From the NCBI RefSeq assembly GCF_001427795.1, contig NZ_LMHJ01000001.1, positions 2,133,664 to 2,197,663 of the forward strand: DNA of 64,000 nucleotides. The letters are read 5' to 3'. The DNA comes from Nocardioides sp. Root682 (lineage in GTDB: Bacteria; Actinomycetota; Actinomycetes; Propionibacteriales; Nocardioidaceae). Shown piece after piece: positions 1 to 8,913 of this stretch. Position numbers and translations under genes: made by a program. The notes below the pieces were generated by a model, which was given only the letters and a program-made list of their open reading frames with translations, did not search any database and was not told where the DNA came from. Numbering within the stretch: position 1 is the stretch's first letter; each line of letters starts with the position of its first letter.

Positions 1-3000
1 TGACCCACGACCGGGCAGCGGCCTCGACCGGGTCGATGTCCATGCCCCGCAGCGACTTGGCCTGCGCCTCGGCCCATGCGTTCGCCGTCGCGAGTGGCAG
101 GGGCAGCGGTCGGGTCAGCCCCTGGTCGTGGAGCTCCACGATCGAGGTGAGCCACTCGAGGGCGCGGTGGTCGAGCGGACCGACCAGGGCGCGTTGCGGC
201 CCGGCCTTGGAACGGGCGATCGCGTGGGCGGTCCAGTTCTCGTCGGGATGGGAGGCGCTCAGCGCGAGCACGTCGAGCCAGGAGGACAGCCGCTGCTTCG
301 GCTTGAGCCGCGAGTAGGACAGCGACACGACCTGGTTGCCGTGCACCTGCGGCACCGTGCCCGTCAGCCGTCGCCCGCCGCCGAGGTCGATGTCGACGTC
401 GATGCTGCGGGCCGCACCCGTGCGGACCGGTGCGCTGCGGGTGAACAGCTCCTGACACTCCGCGACCACCTTGGTCAGCTCGCCGCGGCCCAGCTCGAAC
501 GGCGGCAGGGTGCCGCGCAGCTGCTCGGCCACCATCACTGCCGTCGCCGTGGCACCCGGGTCCTCGGCAGCGAGGACCTCCCGCAGCAACCGGTCGCCGA
601 TCTGCCACACCTCGAGGCCGTTGAGGGTCACCGGGATCGCGTCGGCCACCTGGTCGGGCTCGAACGGTGTCGCCACCTCGAGCCGTCGGCGCAGGAAGTA
701 GCGCGCCGGGTGATGCAGGAACGCACGCAGGTCGGCGAGCGACACGTCTGCTGGCGGTTGGGCGGGCAACGCGTCGGGCAGGAACGCCGGGACCGGCACG
801 CGCTCGGCCACCGAAGCCAGCGCACCGGCCAGGGACGAACGGTCGAAGCTGAACGGACCGTCGGTGGCCAGCGATCCCGGCACATGGTTGCGGACGTCGT
901 ACGGCTGCAGGGGGTGGCGTACGACGACGTCGGCGCGCACCGGCGCGGCAGCAGTGCGGTCGAGAGCATCGAGCAGCTCGCCGAGAGGTACGGCGGGGGG
1001 CCGCTCCTGGCCGGTGTGCTCGGCGGCGCCGGTGTAGGTGATCACGAGGCGTTCGCCGGCGGCGAGCACCGCGTCGAGCAGCAGCTGCCGGTCCTCGGCG
1101 CGCAGGTCGCGCTCGCCGACGACGGGACGGCGCGCGAGCACGTCGTCGCCGTCGATGCCGGTCGCGCGCGGGAAGACGCCGTCGTCCAGCCCGACCAGGC
1201 AGACCACGCGGTGGGGCACCGAGCGCATCGGGACCATCGTGCAGACGGTGAGGGTGCCGGTGCGGAAGTTCGCCCGGGTGGGCCGGCCGGCGAGGCGGGC
1301 CTGCAGGAGCGCGCGGACGTCGGCCAGCCGGAGCGGGACGTCGGGGCCGGTCTCGTCGGCGCTGGCCCGTGCCCGGGCGAGCTCGCGCTCGAACTGGGGA
1401 AGCTGCCACGCGGCGTCGGGGTCGACCTCACACAGGTCGCGCACGCCCCCGGTGATCGCGTCGAACCAGTCGTCGGCCGCGGTCGCCGTGCTCAGCGCCG
1501 CGAGGCACGCACCGAGGCGCGCCACGGCTTCGCTGAGCCGGCCGACGAGCTCGATCTCGCCGCTCGCGACGTCGTCGACGGGCAGTCCGCGTCCGAGGTG
1601 CTGGTGCTCGTCGTCGCTCATCGCGACACCCAGGAGCAGCCGGTCGAGGCCGGCGCGCCAGGTGTTGTGCTCGAAGCCCTCCATGGCGTACGACGTCCGC
1701 TGGGTGCCGTCGATCCCCCACCGGATGCCGGCTTCAGCGACCCAGCGGGTGATCCGGGCGAGGTCGTCGTCGCTGAACCCGAACCGGCGGCGGCAGACCT
1801 CCCGCGAGAGCAGGTCGATCACCTGCGACGCGGTCGCCCGGCCACCGGCCAGCTCGACGAGCGCGACGGCGACGCCGAGCAACGGGTTGGTGCTGCTGGC
1901 GGCGCGATCGGCGAGCCGGACCCGCAGCCGGTGGGCGGGATGCAGCACATCGGCCACGCCCTTCGCGGACTCGTCGGTGATCAACTCGCCCAGCCCGAAA
2001 CCGGCCGAGATCAGGGGCGCGAAGGTCTCGATGTCGGGGCACATCACCACGATGTCGCGGGGCTCCAGGGTCGGGTCGTCCTCGAGCAGGCCGACCAGCA
2101 CCTCGCGCAGGACGTCGATCTGACGGGCCGCGCCGTGGCAGGCGTGCACCTGCACGGTGCGGTCCCTGGGGTCGAAAGCACGGGCGGCGCGTGCCCCGGC
2201 CTCGGGTGCGTGGTTGGCACGGAGGTCGGCCTGGAGCCAGCCGAGCAGGTTCTCCGGGGCTTCTGGATCGGGGGCAGCGCCGGCATCGATGGCGTCGCCC
2301 TCGCGTACGCGCGCGCCCAGGACGGTGGCGAGCTCGCGGGCGTCACGACCGAGCGAGGCGAGCAGCGGGTGGCCGACCAGGTCGGCGGACCGAGAGGCGT
2401 CGCGCGGAGTGACCGCCGCTTCGGCCGAGGCCACCGCGTCCCACAGGGCCGCCGACGGCTGCGCGAGCCAGAGGTGCACGTCGCGGTGCTGGCCGAGTGC
2501 AGCGAGCAGGTCGATCTCGGTCTCGGGCAGCCGGGTGTGCCCGAACAGGGACAGCCGGTCGGGCAGGTCCAGGCCGGCCATCTCTCCCGCTCGCAGGGCA
2601 GTGCAGACCCGCGCATGCCGGACGTCCGGCGGCTCGGTGTGCCCGGCCTCGGCCATCCGCGCCAGCAGCCGCCGCCACAGCTCGGCCTCCCAGCGCAGGT
2701 CGCCCACCAGCTCCCCGGCACCGTCGCCACCGATGCCGTCCGTGTCCCGCCCCTCACGCCAGTCGGTGACGAGCGCCGGCCGCTGGACGGCGTACGACGA
2801 GAACCGCTCCGCGAGACGCCGGGCGACCGACCAGCGGCGGCTGCGCCGCAGCTCGCCTTCTTCCCCGGCGAGGCCGTGGCCGAGGTGCGTGGCCAGGGTG
2901 GCGCACCACGGCTCGCCGAGGTGCGCGTCGATGGTGGCCAGCAGTGGCCAGACGAGCCGGTCGGGGTGCCACGGGTCGTCGCGGTCGCGACCGAGCAGCA

Positions 3001-3235
3001 GCCCCACCAGCGATGCAGGTTGCAGGAACTGCACGCCCGCGCACACGCCGTCGCCGCCGCACGGTCCGACGCCGAGGTGGTGGGAGAGGCGCTGGGTGAG
3101 CCAGCGCTCCACCCCCTTCGCCGGCACCACGACGACCTCGCTCGCGAACGGATCGGCCAGCGGCGTCGCCAACAGCGCGCCGAGCTCGTCGGCGAGCAGG
3201 TCGGTCCGCGCGGCGCGGTGCAGGTGGAGGGCCAT
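1..3235 (-). CDS. recC: RecBCD exonuclease V subunit RecC (gamma), 3' end cut by window
   Basis: This is the RecC subunit of the RecBCD helicase-nuclease, which processes DNA double-strand ends and recognises Chi-like signals. The ATG at 3235 opens a protein beginning MALHLHRAARTDLL, and a DPFASEVVVVPAKGVERW stretch near residue 50 is typical of RecC N-termini. About 1078 codons are read without a stop, so only the last few residues lie beyond position 1; actinobacterial RecC is about 1100 residues. The gene lies 12 bp downstream of a patatin-like gene on the same strand. recB and recD are usually adjacent and would lie to the left of this window. No strong ribosome binding site is visible. 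A long open frame on the opposite strand is a codon-bias shadow. Confidence 0.9.
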   Translation of the reverse strand, partial: MALHLHRAARTDLLADELGALLATPLADPFASEVVVVPAKGVERWLTQRLSHHLGVGPCGGDGVCAGVQFLQPASLVGLLLGRDRDDPWHPDRLVWPLLATIDAHLGEPWCATLATHLGHGLAGEEGELRRSRRWSVARRLAERFSSYAVQRPALVTDWREGRDTDGIGGDGAGELVGDLRWEAELWRRLLARMAEAGHTEPPDVRHARVCTALRAGEMAGLDLPDRLSLFGHTRLPETEIDLLAALGQHRDVHLWLAQPSAALWDAVASAEAAVTPRDASRSADLVGHPLLASLGRDARELATVLGARVREGDAIDAGAAPDPEAPENLLGWLQADLRANHAPEAGARAARAFDPRDRTVQVHACHGAARQIDVLREVLVGLLEDDPTLEPRDIVVMCPDIETFAPLISAGFGLGELITDESAKGVADVLHPAHRLRVRLADRAASSTNPLLGVAVALVELAGGRATASQVIDLLSREVCRRRFGFSDDDLARITRWVAEAGIRWGIDGTQRTSYAMEGFEHNTWRAGLDRLLLGVAMSDDEHQHLGRGLPVDDVASGEIELVGRLSEAVARLGACLAALSTATAADDWFDAITGGVRDLCEVDPDAAWQLPQFERELARARASADETGPDVPLRLADVRALLQARLAGRPTRANFRTGTLTVCTMVPMRSVPHRVVCLVGLDDGVFPRATGIDGDDVLARRPVVGERDLRAEDRQLLLDAVLAAGERLVITYTGAAEHTGQERPPAVPLGELLDALDRTAAAPVRADVVVRHPLQPYDVRNHVPGSLATDGPFSFDRSSLAGALASVAERVPVPAFLPDALPAQPPADVSLADLRAFLHHPARYFLRRRLEVATPFEPDQVADAIPVTLNGLEVWQIGDRLLREVLAAEDPGATATAVMVAEQLRGTLPPFELGRGELTKVVAECQELFTRSAPVRTGAARSIDVDIDLGGGRRLTGTVPQVHGNQVVSLSYSRLKPKQRLSSWLDVLALSASHPDENWTAHAIARSKAGPQRALVGPLDHRALEWLTSIVELHDQGLTRPLPLPLATANAWAEAQAKSLRGMDIDPVEAAARSWV

Positions 3236-3247
3236 CGTGGCCCGAGG

Positions 3248-4216
3248 TTAGTGCGCGGGTCCGACTTCTGGTGACGGCATGTCGGCGAGCACGGCCGCCA
3301 TCGTGGTCCGGCCGACCTCGATGGCTGCCTCGATGGAGGGCAGGTCGCTGCTCAGCCGGCCCACGTCGGGCGAGCCGACCGGCGGACGTACCTCCACCAG
3401 CGTGGCCACGGGGGCGGCCGTCGCCTCCGCCAGGTGGAGGTCATCGGCGGCGTAGGTCTGGTGCCGCTCGACGTGGGCGCGGCCCGACTTCCAGCCGTGC
3501 CTGAGGAAGTACGGCGCCAGCAGGGCCCGCTCGAACCGGGACGGCGGCGTCGCGTACTGGTCGGAGCGGCGAGTCCGCAGGACGAGCACGTGCGTCGCGC
3601 CGTCAGCCAACGCGCTGCGATACGGCACGCCCTCGGAGAGGCCGCCGTCGACCCACGTGCGCCCACCGAGAGGAACCGGGCGACCGGCCAGCAGTGGCAG
3701 GCACGAGGTCGCCCGCAGTGCGGTCTGCAGGCTGCGCCGATCGGTGACGTACGGCGCCAGGTCGACCCCCTCGCCGGTGCGGGCATCGGTCGCCATCGGA
3801 TGGAAGCCGATCGGGTTGGCGATGATCGCCTCGAAGTCCATCGGCGTGATCGCCTCGTAGACGTGGTGGACCAGGCGCCCGAGGTCGATCAGCGGCCCGC
3901 CCCGCAGCACCCGCCGCGGGTCGGTGATCCCGGCGGCGGCGACCTCCGGCCACGCCCAGCTACGCATCCACCGCTGCGCCTCACCCGTCAGCAGCCACGC
4001 CCCGTTGAGCGCACCGCCCGACGTCCCGTAGACGTCGTCGAAGGCGTCGGTCAGTCCGGCCTCGTCCAGGGCCAGCGCCATTCCCGCCGAATAGGCAGCC
4101 CGGTTGCCGCCACCTTCGATGGCGAGTGCCACGCGGAAGTCGTCCTCGCGCGCACCCGGCCGGCTGGCCGTCGTACGACGGCTGCGGAGGACGTCGAGGA
4201 CCGAGAGTGCGTTCAC
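3248..4216 (-). CDS. patatin-like phospholipase family protein
   Basis: This is a predicted serine acyl hydrolase of the patatin family, 322 residues from the GTG at 4216. The glycine-rich oxyanion-hole motif EGGGNRAAYSAG is at residues 34-45, the nucleophile elbow GTSGG (Ser66) at 64-68, and the catalytic Asp in WVDGGLSEG (Asp190). There is no signal peptide, so it probably acts in the cytoplasm on phospholipids or lipid esters. A longer in-frame start upstream would overlap the divergent lipoprotein gene at 4286 and lacks patatin sequence, so the GTG is preferred. It is probably co-transcribed with recC 12 bp downstream; any functional link is unknown. Confidence 0.82.
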   Translation of the reverse strand: MNALSVLDVLRSRRTTASRPGAREDDFRVALAIEGGGNRAAYSAGMALALDEAGLTDAFDDVYGTSGGALNGAWLLTGEAQRWMRSWAWPEVAAAGITDPRRVLRGGPLIDLGRLVHHVYEAITPMDFEAIIANPIGFHPMATDARTGEGVDLAPYVTDRRSLQTALRATSCLPLLAGRPVPLGGRTWVDGGLSEGVPYRSALADGATHVLVLRTRRSDQYATPPSRFERALLAPYFLRHGWKSGRAHVERHQTYAADDLHLAEATAAPVATLVEVRPPVGSPDVGRLSSDLPSIEAAIEVGRTTMAAVLADMPSPEVGPAH

Positions 4217-4285
4217 CTGTCCGACGTTAGCGAAGCCGCCAGCGCGCCCACGGAACCGAATCGTTCGCGCCGTCGTCTTCAAGAA

Positions 4286-4765
4286 GTGCAGCAGCCGTTC
4301 AGATCCGTGGCCCTGGCGCCGCTCTGCGTCGTGTTCAGCTCGTGCGCTGGGGGCGGCGAGAGCCCAGACGAGGATGCAGCATCGGGAGGTGCCCGTACGA
4401 CGGGACCGACACCGGACACGAGTGCAGGCGACGCAGCTGTTTGGTTCCTGCACCAGGACGCGCACCTGACACCCGACTCCACGACTCTCCCTGTCGGCGT
4501 CGCACGTCTGGGCTGCAACGGTGGCGTGACCGGCGAGGTTCTTGAGCCTCACGTCGTCTACGAAGACTCACGGGTGGTGCTGACCTTCCGCGTGGGGCCA
4601 CACAGCGACGGCGGCACCTGCCCCAGCAACAAGCGGGTGCGCTACGACGTCACCCTCGCCGAGCCGTTGGGGGACAGGGCCCTGATCGATGGCCAGTGCA
4701 TGGCTACGGGAGAAGCCGGCAGCACCAGTCACTGCCTGCCCGACGCAGTCCGCTGGAAGCCCTGA
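4286..4765 (+). CDS. small putative secreted lipoprotein, function unknown
   Basis: This is an unrecognised protein of 159 residues read from a GTG at 4286; a second GTG a few codons later is an alternative. The N-terminus has a short hydrophobic stretch (ALAPLCVVFSSC) ending in Cys20, followed by a Gly/Ser/Asp/Thr-rich linker typical of exported actinobacterial lipoproteins. The lipobox (VFSSC) is weak. The rest is a small polar beta-rich domain with three cysteines (CPSNKR, GQCMAT, HCLP) that could form disulfides. It is divergent from the patatin gene (69 bp apart) and convergent with the DUF222 gene. The open frame continues upstream on this strand, but that part is antisense to the patatin gene and was excluded. 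Confidence 0.5.
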   Translation: MQQPFRSVALAPLCVVFSSCAGGGESPDEDAASGGARTTGPTPDTSAGDAAVWFLHQDAHLTPDSTTLPVGVARLGCNGGVTGEVLEPHVVYEDSRVVLTFRVGPHSDGGTCPSNKRVRYDVTLAEPLGDRALIDGQCMATGEAGSTSHCLPDAVRWKP

Positions 4766-4810
4766 TCGTGGTTGCAACCGGCGATCTGAACCTCCGCACC
4801 GACAGAAGGA

Positions 4811-6256
4811 TCAGGCGGCGGTGAAGTCGTCGGCGAGGTGCACGGCAATTCCCCTGAGCGCGAGGTACTCGCCTCGGGTGATGGCGGTGGTGCCGTGGGT
4901 GGTGACGAGGCGGTGCAGGCCGTGGGGCGTACGCCAGATCCAGCGGTCGGGTCCGAGCTGATGCACCGAATAGCCGGCATGCGTTTTGGCGCGGTGGTGG
5001 TGTCGCCGGAGCGGGGTGTCGTTGTGATCGCCGGTCTGGCCGGGTGGGCCGTGTTTGTCATATGGCGTCGTGTGGTCGTGGTCCGGTGGCCGGCCTGTCT
5101 TGGTGAAGAGGCCGGTGGCGTGGGGGAACACGTCGCCCAGGGTGCGGAGCTCGGTGCGGGTCTTGACGTCGGTGGGGTGTTCGTAGCCTCCGGTGTGCAG
5201 GTCGATGACCGGGGTGATGGTGATGTTGGCGTGGCGGCGGAGCAGGTCGCGGACCTGGGACAGGAGTCTCGGTCCCAGGCCCTCGACCCTGGCGACGGGG
5301 CCGAGGGCGCCGGTGTCGGGGTCTTCGGCGACGTGCACGACCACCACCGCGGAAGGCCCCGCGGCCGGGCCGGTTGCAGGCGCCTCGGGTGCGGGTGCCT
5401 CGGCGGGCTGGTCGAACTCGTCGGTGGGTTCGTCGACGGGCTGATCGGTCTCGCCGCGCAGGAACGCCAGGACGGCGGCGGGGTCAGCAAGCATCGCGAA
5501 GGCCTCGGCCCGCCAGTGGTCCATCGACAACGGCTCCTCACCCTCAGCGGGCGGGCCAGCGTGGGTGGCCAGGGCCTGGGCGAGTTCTTCGATGAACTCG
5601 CGGTGGGCTTCGAGGTCGACCTCATCGATCCGCGCCACCACACTCCCGATGCCGGCGGTGTCACCTTCGATGGACTCGCCGGGCTTGGGTCGTGAGTGCC
5701 ACACGCCCTTACGGGCCCGGTTCGCCTCGATGCGTTCGGCGTGGGCGATCGGGTCGGCCTCGATGATCTTGGCCTCGGCGATCTCCAAGATCCGTGCCGG
5801 CGCCTCATCCAGTGCTTCAGCGACCGCGACATCCACGATCACAACCTGCTCAGCAGTGAGTTTGCGGGACATGGCCGCGACCTTGGTGCCGACCCAGGTC
5901 TCGCAACGCAACGCCTGCAACCCGGCCCACACCAAGGGGAGTCGGTGGCGCAGGTCGAACGCATCAGCGGCGCGGCGCCGGGTGGTGAACACCGACTCCC
6001 GGCGAGCGACCGCGATCTCCACCAACGCCAGGTCCGAGACCTTCGGAGTGCCCTCCCCACCCAGGGTGATCAGTCGCGGGCCGCCGTACCGGACCGGGAC
6101 CGCATTGGGTTCGTCCTGCGGGTCACCGGAGAACGCATCACCCCACGCCAACAGCACTTCAAGCTTGCGAACCTCGACCCGACGACCATCGAGCACAGCC
6201 TCGTCAGCCGCCTGGAGCAACCGCTTCGGCGACATTTCCGCGAGAGCCGAGATCAT
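4811..6256 (-). CDS. DUF222 / 13E12-family protein with C-terminal HNH nuclease motif
   Basis: This 481-residue protein matches the actinobacterial 13E12 repeat family. A helical DUF222 domain occupies roughly residues 20-250, followed by a Pro/Ala-rich linker near 270-300 and a C-terminal HNH-like segment at about 392-425, which contains DHDHTTPYD and NDTPLRRHHHRAKTH. These match the conserved DH, N and HH..K positions of the family. The biochemical role is not established; nuclease activity is inferred from the HNH motif. Mycobacterial members belong to the LexA regulon, and here a perfect SOS box lies 13 bp upstream of the start (6270-6283). The ATG at 6256 has no clear Shine-Dalgarno. Such genes are often multicopy and move between loci. 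Confidence 0.85.
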   Translation of the reverse strand: MISALAEMSPKRLLQAADEAVLDGRRVEVRKLEVLLAWGDAFSGDPQDEPNAVPVRYGGPRLITLGGEGTPKVSDLALVEIAVARRESVFTTRRRAADAFDLRHRLPLVWAGLQALRCETWVGTKVAAMSRKLTAEQVVIVDVAVAEALDEAPARILEIAEAKIIEADPIAHAERIEANRARKGVWHSRPKPGESIEGDTAGIGSVVARIDEVDLEAHREFIEELAQALATHAGPPAEGEEPLSMDHWRAEAFAMLADPAAVLAFLRGETDQPVDEPTDEFDQPAEAPAPEAPATGPAAGPSAVVVVHVAEDPDTGALGPVARVEGLGPRLLSQVRDLLRRHANITITPVIDLHTGGYEHPTDVKTRTELRTLGDVFPHATGLFTKTGRPPDHDHTTPYDKHGPPGQTGDHNDTPLRRHHHRAKTHAGYSVHQLGPDRWIWRTPHGLHRLVTTHGTTAITRGEYLALRGIAVHLADDFTAA

Positions 6257-6269
6257 ACATAGATGATAC

Positions 6270-6283
6270 CGAACAGATGTTCG
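6270..6283. promoter_or_regulatory. LexA/SOS box
   Basis: The sequence CGAACAGATGTTCG is a perfect match to the Gram-positive and actinobacterial SOS box CGAAC-N4-GTTCG. It ends 14 bases before the ATG of the DUF222/HNH gene, where bound LexA would block transcription. 13E12-family genes of mycobacteria are known LexA targets, which supports the reading. Confidence 0.8.
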
Positions 6284-6324
6284 ATCGGCAAGTGACTCAA
6301 GGACCTTGTGGATTGTTCATGTCT

Positions 6325-6366
6325 CAGGACATCGGTGACAGTTCTGGATCAGGACATCGGTGGCAG
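6325..6366. repeat. pair of 17-bp direct repeats, possible insertion-sequence remnant
   Basis: CAGGACATCGGTGACAG at 6325-6341 recurs with one mismatch at 6350-6366, a 25-bp period. It lies between the DUF222 gene and an unknown gene. From memory, the motif GTCTCAGGACATCGGTGACA resembles subterminal sequence of IS481-type elements in actinobacteria, but no transposase is present. IS origin is therefore an inference. Confidence 0.4.
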
Positions 6367-6380
6367 GGCGAACTCTTCGA

Positions 6381-7412
6381 TCACCGAAGCCGGTCCGGAG
6401 TGCGTTCTCCGAGACCCGACCGGACGACGTGAACTGCTTCGCCGAGCACCCGCCGGAGCACGCGTATCTCGGCCGCCGTCCATCGCGGCGCGTAGGTCTC
6501 GACGCCGAAGGCCCGTGGCACGTTCGCGGCCGTCAGCTTGTGGTGGCAGCGGTCAGCCAGGCGTCCGCGGTGACGGAACGGCCGCCCCAGCGAGTGGGCG
6601 ACGTCGATCGCGAAGTTCCACAGGTCAAGGCCCGCCTTGGTGTCCAGCGAGGTGGACGCTCCGCGTAGCCACGACTGGGCTGGTTCGAAGTCGAGTTCGG
6701 TGACGTCGGTGTTCTCGACGCCATCGTCGTCGGCGAGACGCCAGCCACGCTCGCGGACGGTACGCAGACACTCCTCCGGGCTGCTCCACAAGGCGACGTG
6801 GCAGCCCTCCGTGGCAAGGATCTCGTCGCCGTGAGGTCCAGTGCCCCACCACGCGACCGGCGACCAGCCGTCGAAGCGCACGGTCGTGACGAATCCGTCG
6901 ACCGGAACCAGGCCCGCATGTTCAACTGGAGGCGCATCGTTCACCGCAACATCAGCGCGCGACTGACTCGCCAGGATCTTACGGATCAGCGGCCTCGTGA
7001 AGGCCAGTTCGGGATCTTCTGTCCGATCAGAGTCGTGGAAGTACTCACCCTCGTCGAAGGCGTCGAAGACGCTGTCGAAGACCTCCGGGCGGTTGGCATC
7101 CTGCAGCGTCACGTAGAAGTGGAGTGAGTTGGCGACAGCGTCGGCAATCTCGAAGGTCAACGCATCGGCGTCATACCGGCGTGCGAGTTCCAGCGCAACG
7201 TCGCCGAGAAGGGCGTCCCGGGTCAGACCGGTGCCTGCGACCCACTCAGTCATGTCCGTCGAGGAGATGTGCCAGCCCGGCTGGTTGGCAACGGCGCGGC
7301 GTACGAGTTCGCCCAACACCTCGATGACGCTCACAAGCGGAAGTTCATCACGCGACGCTCCGGGCGCTGTCGTCCCGAGCAGCGCGGCATGCCAGGACGC
7401 CAGACGGATCAC
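6381..7412 (-). CDS. hypothetical protein, 343 residues
   Basis: No family is recognised. The protein is soluble, has no signal peptide or membrane segment, and is acidic in the middle (FDAFDEGEYFHDSDRTEDPE around residues 110-130). The central part carries a Trp- and Gly-rich stretch (DGWSPVAWWGTGPHGDE), and the C-terminal third is basic (RHRGRLADRCHHK, RWTAAEIRVLRRVLGE). The GTG start overlaps the stop of the upstream gene as GTGA (7409-7412), indicating translational coupling with the unknown 7409-8296 gene and the acetyltransferase before it. Its 3' end lies next to the IS-like repeats. Confidence 0.6.
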   Translation of the reverse strand: MIRLASWHAALLGTTAPGASRDELPLVSVIEVLGELVRRAVANQPGWHISSTDMTEWVAGTGLTRDALLGDVALELARRYDADALTFEIADAVANSLHFYVTLQDANRPEVFDSVFDAFDEGEYFHDSDRTEDPELAFTRPLIRKILASQSRADVAVNDAPPVEHAGLVPVDGFVTTVRFDGWSPVAWWGTGPHGDEILATEGCHVALWSSPEECLRTVRERGWRLADDDGVENTDVTELDFEPAQSWLRGASTSLDTKAGLDLWNFAIDVAHSLGRPFRHRGRLADRCHHKLTAANVPRAFGVETYAPRWTAAEIRVLRRVLGEAVHVVRSGLGERTPDRLR

Positions 7413-8296
7413 GCAATGGCGATCCTGTTCTCGTCACCAGGATCCAGCCACACCGAGATCTCCTTGCCCACAGCCACCCGCTTGGCTGGCCCCTTCTGCA
7501 GCGGCAGCTCCAGCGCAACCACCCGCGGCCCCGACAAGTCCTGAATCTCCACCTCGATCCGCTTCACCTCCACGCCGACAAGCGTCCGCCCGGTAGGGAC
7601 GACAGCCACCACCCGACCGGTGACCTGGCGGCCGGTCGCGTGGATCCGCTGCAGTTCCGCCGCCATCGCGTCGAAGACGGCCTTCTCGTCCTTGTCGACA
7701 CCGGCCCAGGTCGCGCCCGCGGCAGCTTCGACGGCCGCTGCCTTCTGCACCGCGAGCTCTGCCTCCTCGGCCGCGAGCACCTCGGCAGCCTCGGCACGAT
7801 CCGCGTCGGTCGGCGCCACCCCGAAGGGGTTGGCCAGCCGCCCGACGACCTTGTCGAACCCGCCGCGCTGGTCGGCCACCGCACGATCGAGCGCAGCCTT
7901 CCGGTCCCATGCCACCTCGTGGTTGCGGTACGCCGCGTCCCAGTCGATCCACAGGTCCAGCGGATCCTTCGGGTTGACCCGGCACGGCACGCCGACACCC
8001 GGCATCAAGCCGTACGTCCGCTTGAGGCGGACCTTGTACCAACGCTTCCCGGTGCCACCCACCTGCGTCTCGATGGTCCAGGTCGGCACCTTGCGCTCGT
8101 CGTTCTCCACGACGTACGGCGCCCGCCCGGGCACCCGGACCTCCCAGGTGACGGCGAGCCGGCTGCTCGTCTCGACGCCCGGGGCACCGCCCTCACCCTC
8201 CTGGGTCCAAGTCGCCGCACCCACGGACCGAATCACGACCGCCACCGCCTCCAGCCAGCCGGACGGCGGGTTGCGGAGCAGACCGAGATCACCCAC
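7409..8296 (-). CDS. hypothetical protein, 295 residues
   Basis: No family is recognised. The GTG at 8296 begins 2 bp after the stop of the acetyltransferase gene; longer in-frame starts would run into that gene and were rejected. The N-terminal half looks beta-rich, with a segment TYGLMPGVGVPCRVNPKDP that could be a small barrel. The middle is a long Ala/Glu-rich helix of about 60 residues (AAEVLAAEEAELAVQKAAA), likely coiled coil. The C-terminus returns to beta structure (VVAVVPTGRTLVGVEVKRIE) and ends in a conserved-looking WLDPGDENRIAIA. There is no signal peptide. It is probably co-transcribed with its neighbours on both sides. Confidence 0.6.
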   Translation of the reverse strand: MGDLGLLRNPPSGWLEAVAVVIRSVGAATWTQEGEGGAPGVETSSRLAVTWEVRVPGRAPYVVENDERKVPTWTIETQVGGTGKRWYKVRLKRTYGLMPGVGVPCRVNPKDPLDLWIDWDAAYRNHEVAWDRKAALDRAVADQRGGFDKVVGRLANPFGVAPTDADRAEAAEVLAAEEAELAVQKAAAVEAAAGATWAGVDKDEKAVFDAMAAELQRIHATGRQVTGRVVAVVPTGRTLVGVEVKRIEVEIQDLSGPRVVALELPLQKGPAKRVAVGKEISVWLDPGDENRIAIA

Positions 8297-8298
8297 GG

Positions 8299-8910
8299 TC
8301 AGTCCAGCTCGCGAACCACCCGCGCCGGATTCCCCACGGCCAGCACCCCAGCCGGCAGGTCCTTCGTCACGACCGACCCAGCCCCGACCACCGTGTTCGC
8401 ACCGATGGTCACACCGGGGCAGACGATCACCCCACCGCCGAGCCACACGTTGTCACCGATCGTGATCGGCTTCGCGGACTCCCACTTGGCCCGGCGCAGG
8501 TCCGCTCCCAGCGGATGGATCGGCGTCAGCAGCTGGCAGTTCGGACCGATCTGCACGTCGTCCCCGATGGTGATCGCCACGACGTCGAGCGCGATGAGCC
8601 CGAAGTTCACGAACGAGCGCGAGCCAATGGTGATCTGCGTTCCGTAGTCGACCTGCAGCGGCGGCCGGATCTCCGTGTCCTCGCCGATCTCGCCGAGGAG
8701 CTCAGCCAGCAGCGCGCGGCGGCGCTCGACCTCGCGAGCAGTCGTGGCGTTGAACTCCGACGTCAGGTCGCTCGCCCGGTGATACGCGAAGACGATCTCC
8801 GGGTCGTCGGCCAGGTAGAGGTCGCCGTCCACCATCCGCTGGTGCATGCCACGCGGGTCGTCCGGGTCCCGCGGGTCGAGCGGATCACGGGGGTACGCGG
8901 GATACGTCAT
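8299..8910 (-). CDS. maltose/sugar O-acetyltransferase (LacA/NodL/Maa type)
   Basis: This 203-residue enzyme transfers acetyl from acetyl-CoA to a sugar hydroxyl. The N-terminal mac domain contains QRMVDGDLYLADDPE near residue 30, and the C-terminal half is a left-handed beta-helix of hexapeptide repeats (ITIGDNVWLGGGVIVCPG, VTIGANTVVGAGSVV) ending in the typical NPARVVREL. The catalytic His of the family corresponds to the LLTPIHPLG loop. Length matches Maa/LacA. It is the first of three co-directional genes with 2-nt and 4-nt junctions followed by two unknown proteins. The true sugar substrate cannot be read from sequence. Confidence 0.88.
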   Translation of the reverse strand: MTYPAYPRDPLDPRDPDDPRGMHQRMVDGDLYLADDPEIVFAYHRASDLTSEFNATTAREVERRRALLAELLGEIGEDTEIRPPLQVDYGTQITIGSRSFVNFGLIALDVVAITIGDDVQIGPNCQLLTPIHPLGADLRRAKWESAKPITIGDNVWLGGGVIVCPGVTIGANTVVGAGSVVTKDLPAGVLAVGNPARVVRELD

Positions 8911-8913
8911 CGC

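Noticed and set aside
128..3274. A 1048-codon open frame on the plus strand
   Set aside because: It is antisense to recC in the same codon phase. Its composition (Arg/Gly/His/Gln-rich) is a GC-bias shadow with no domain.
3434..4285. Upstream extension of the small lipoprotein frame
   Set aside because: This part is antisense to the patatin-like gene, and the signal-like sequence begins only at about 4286.
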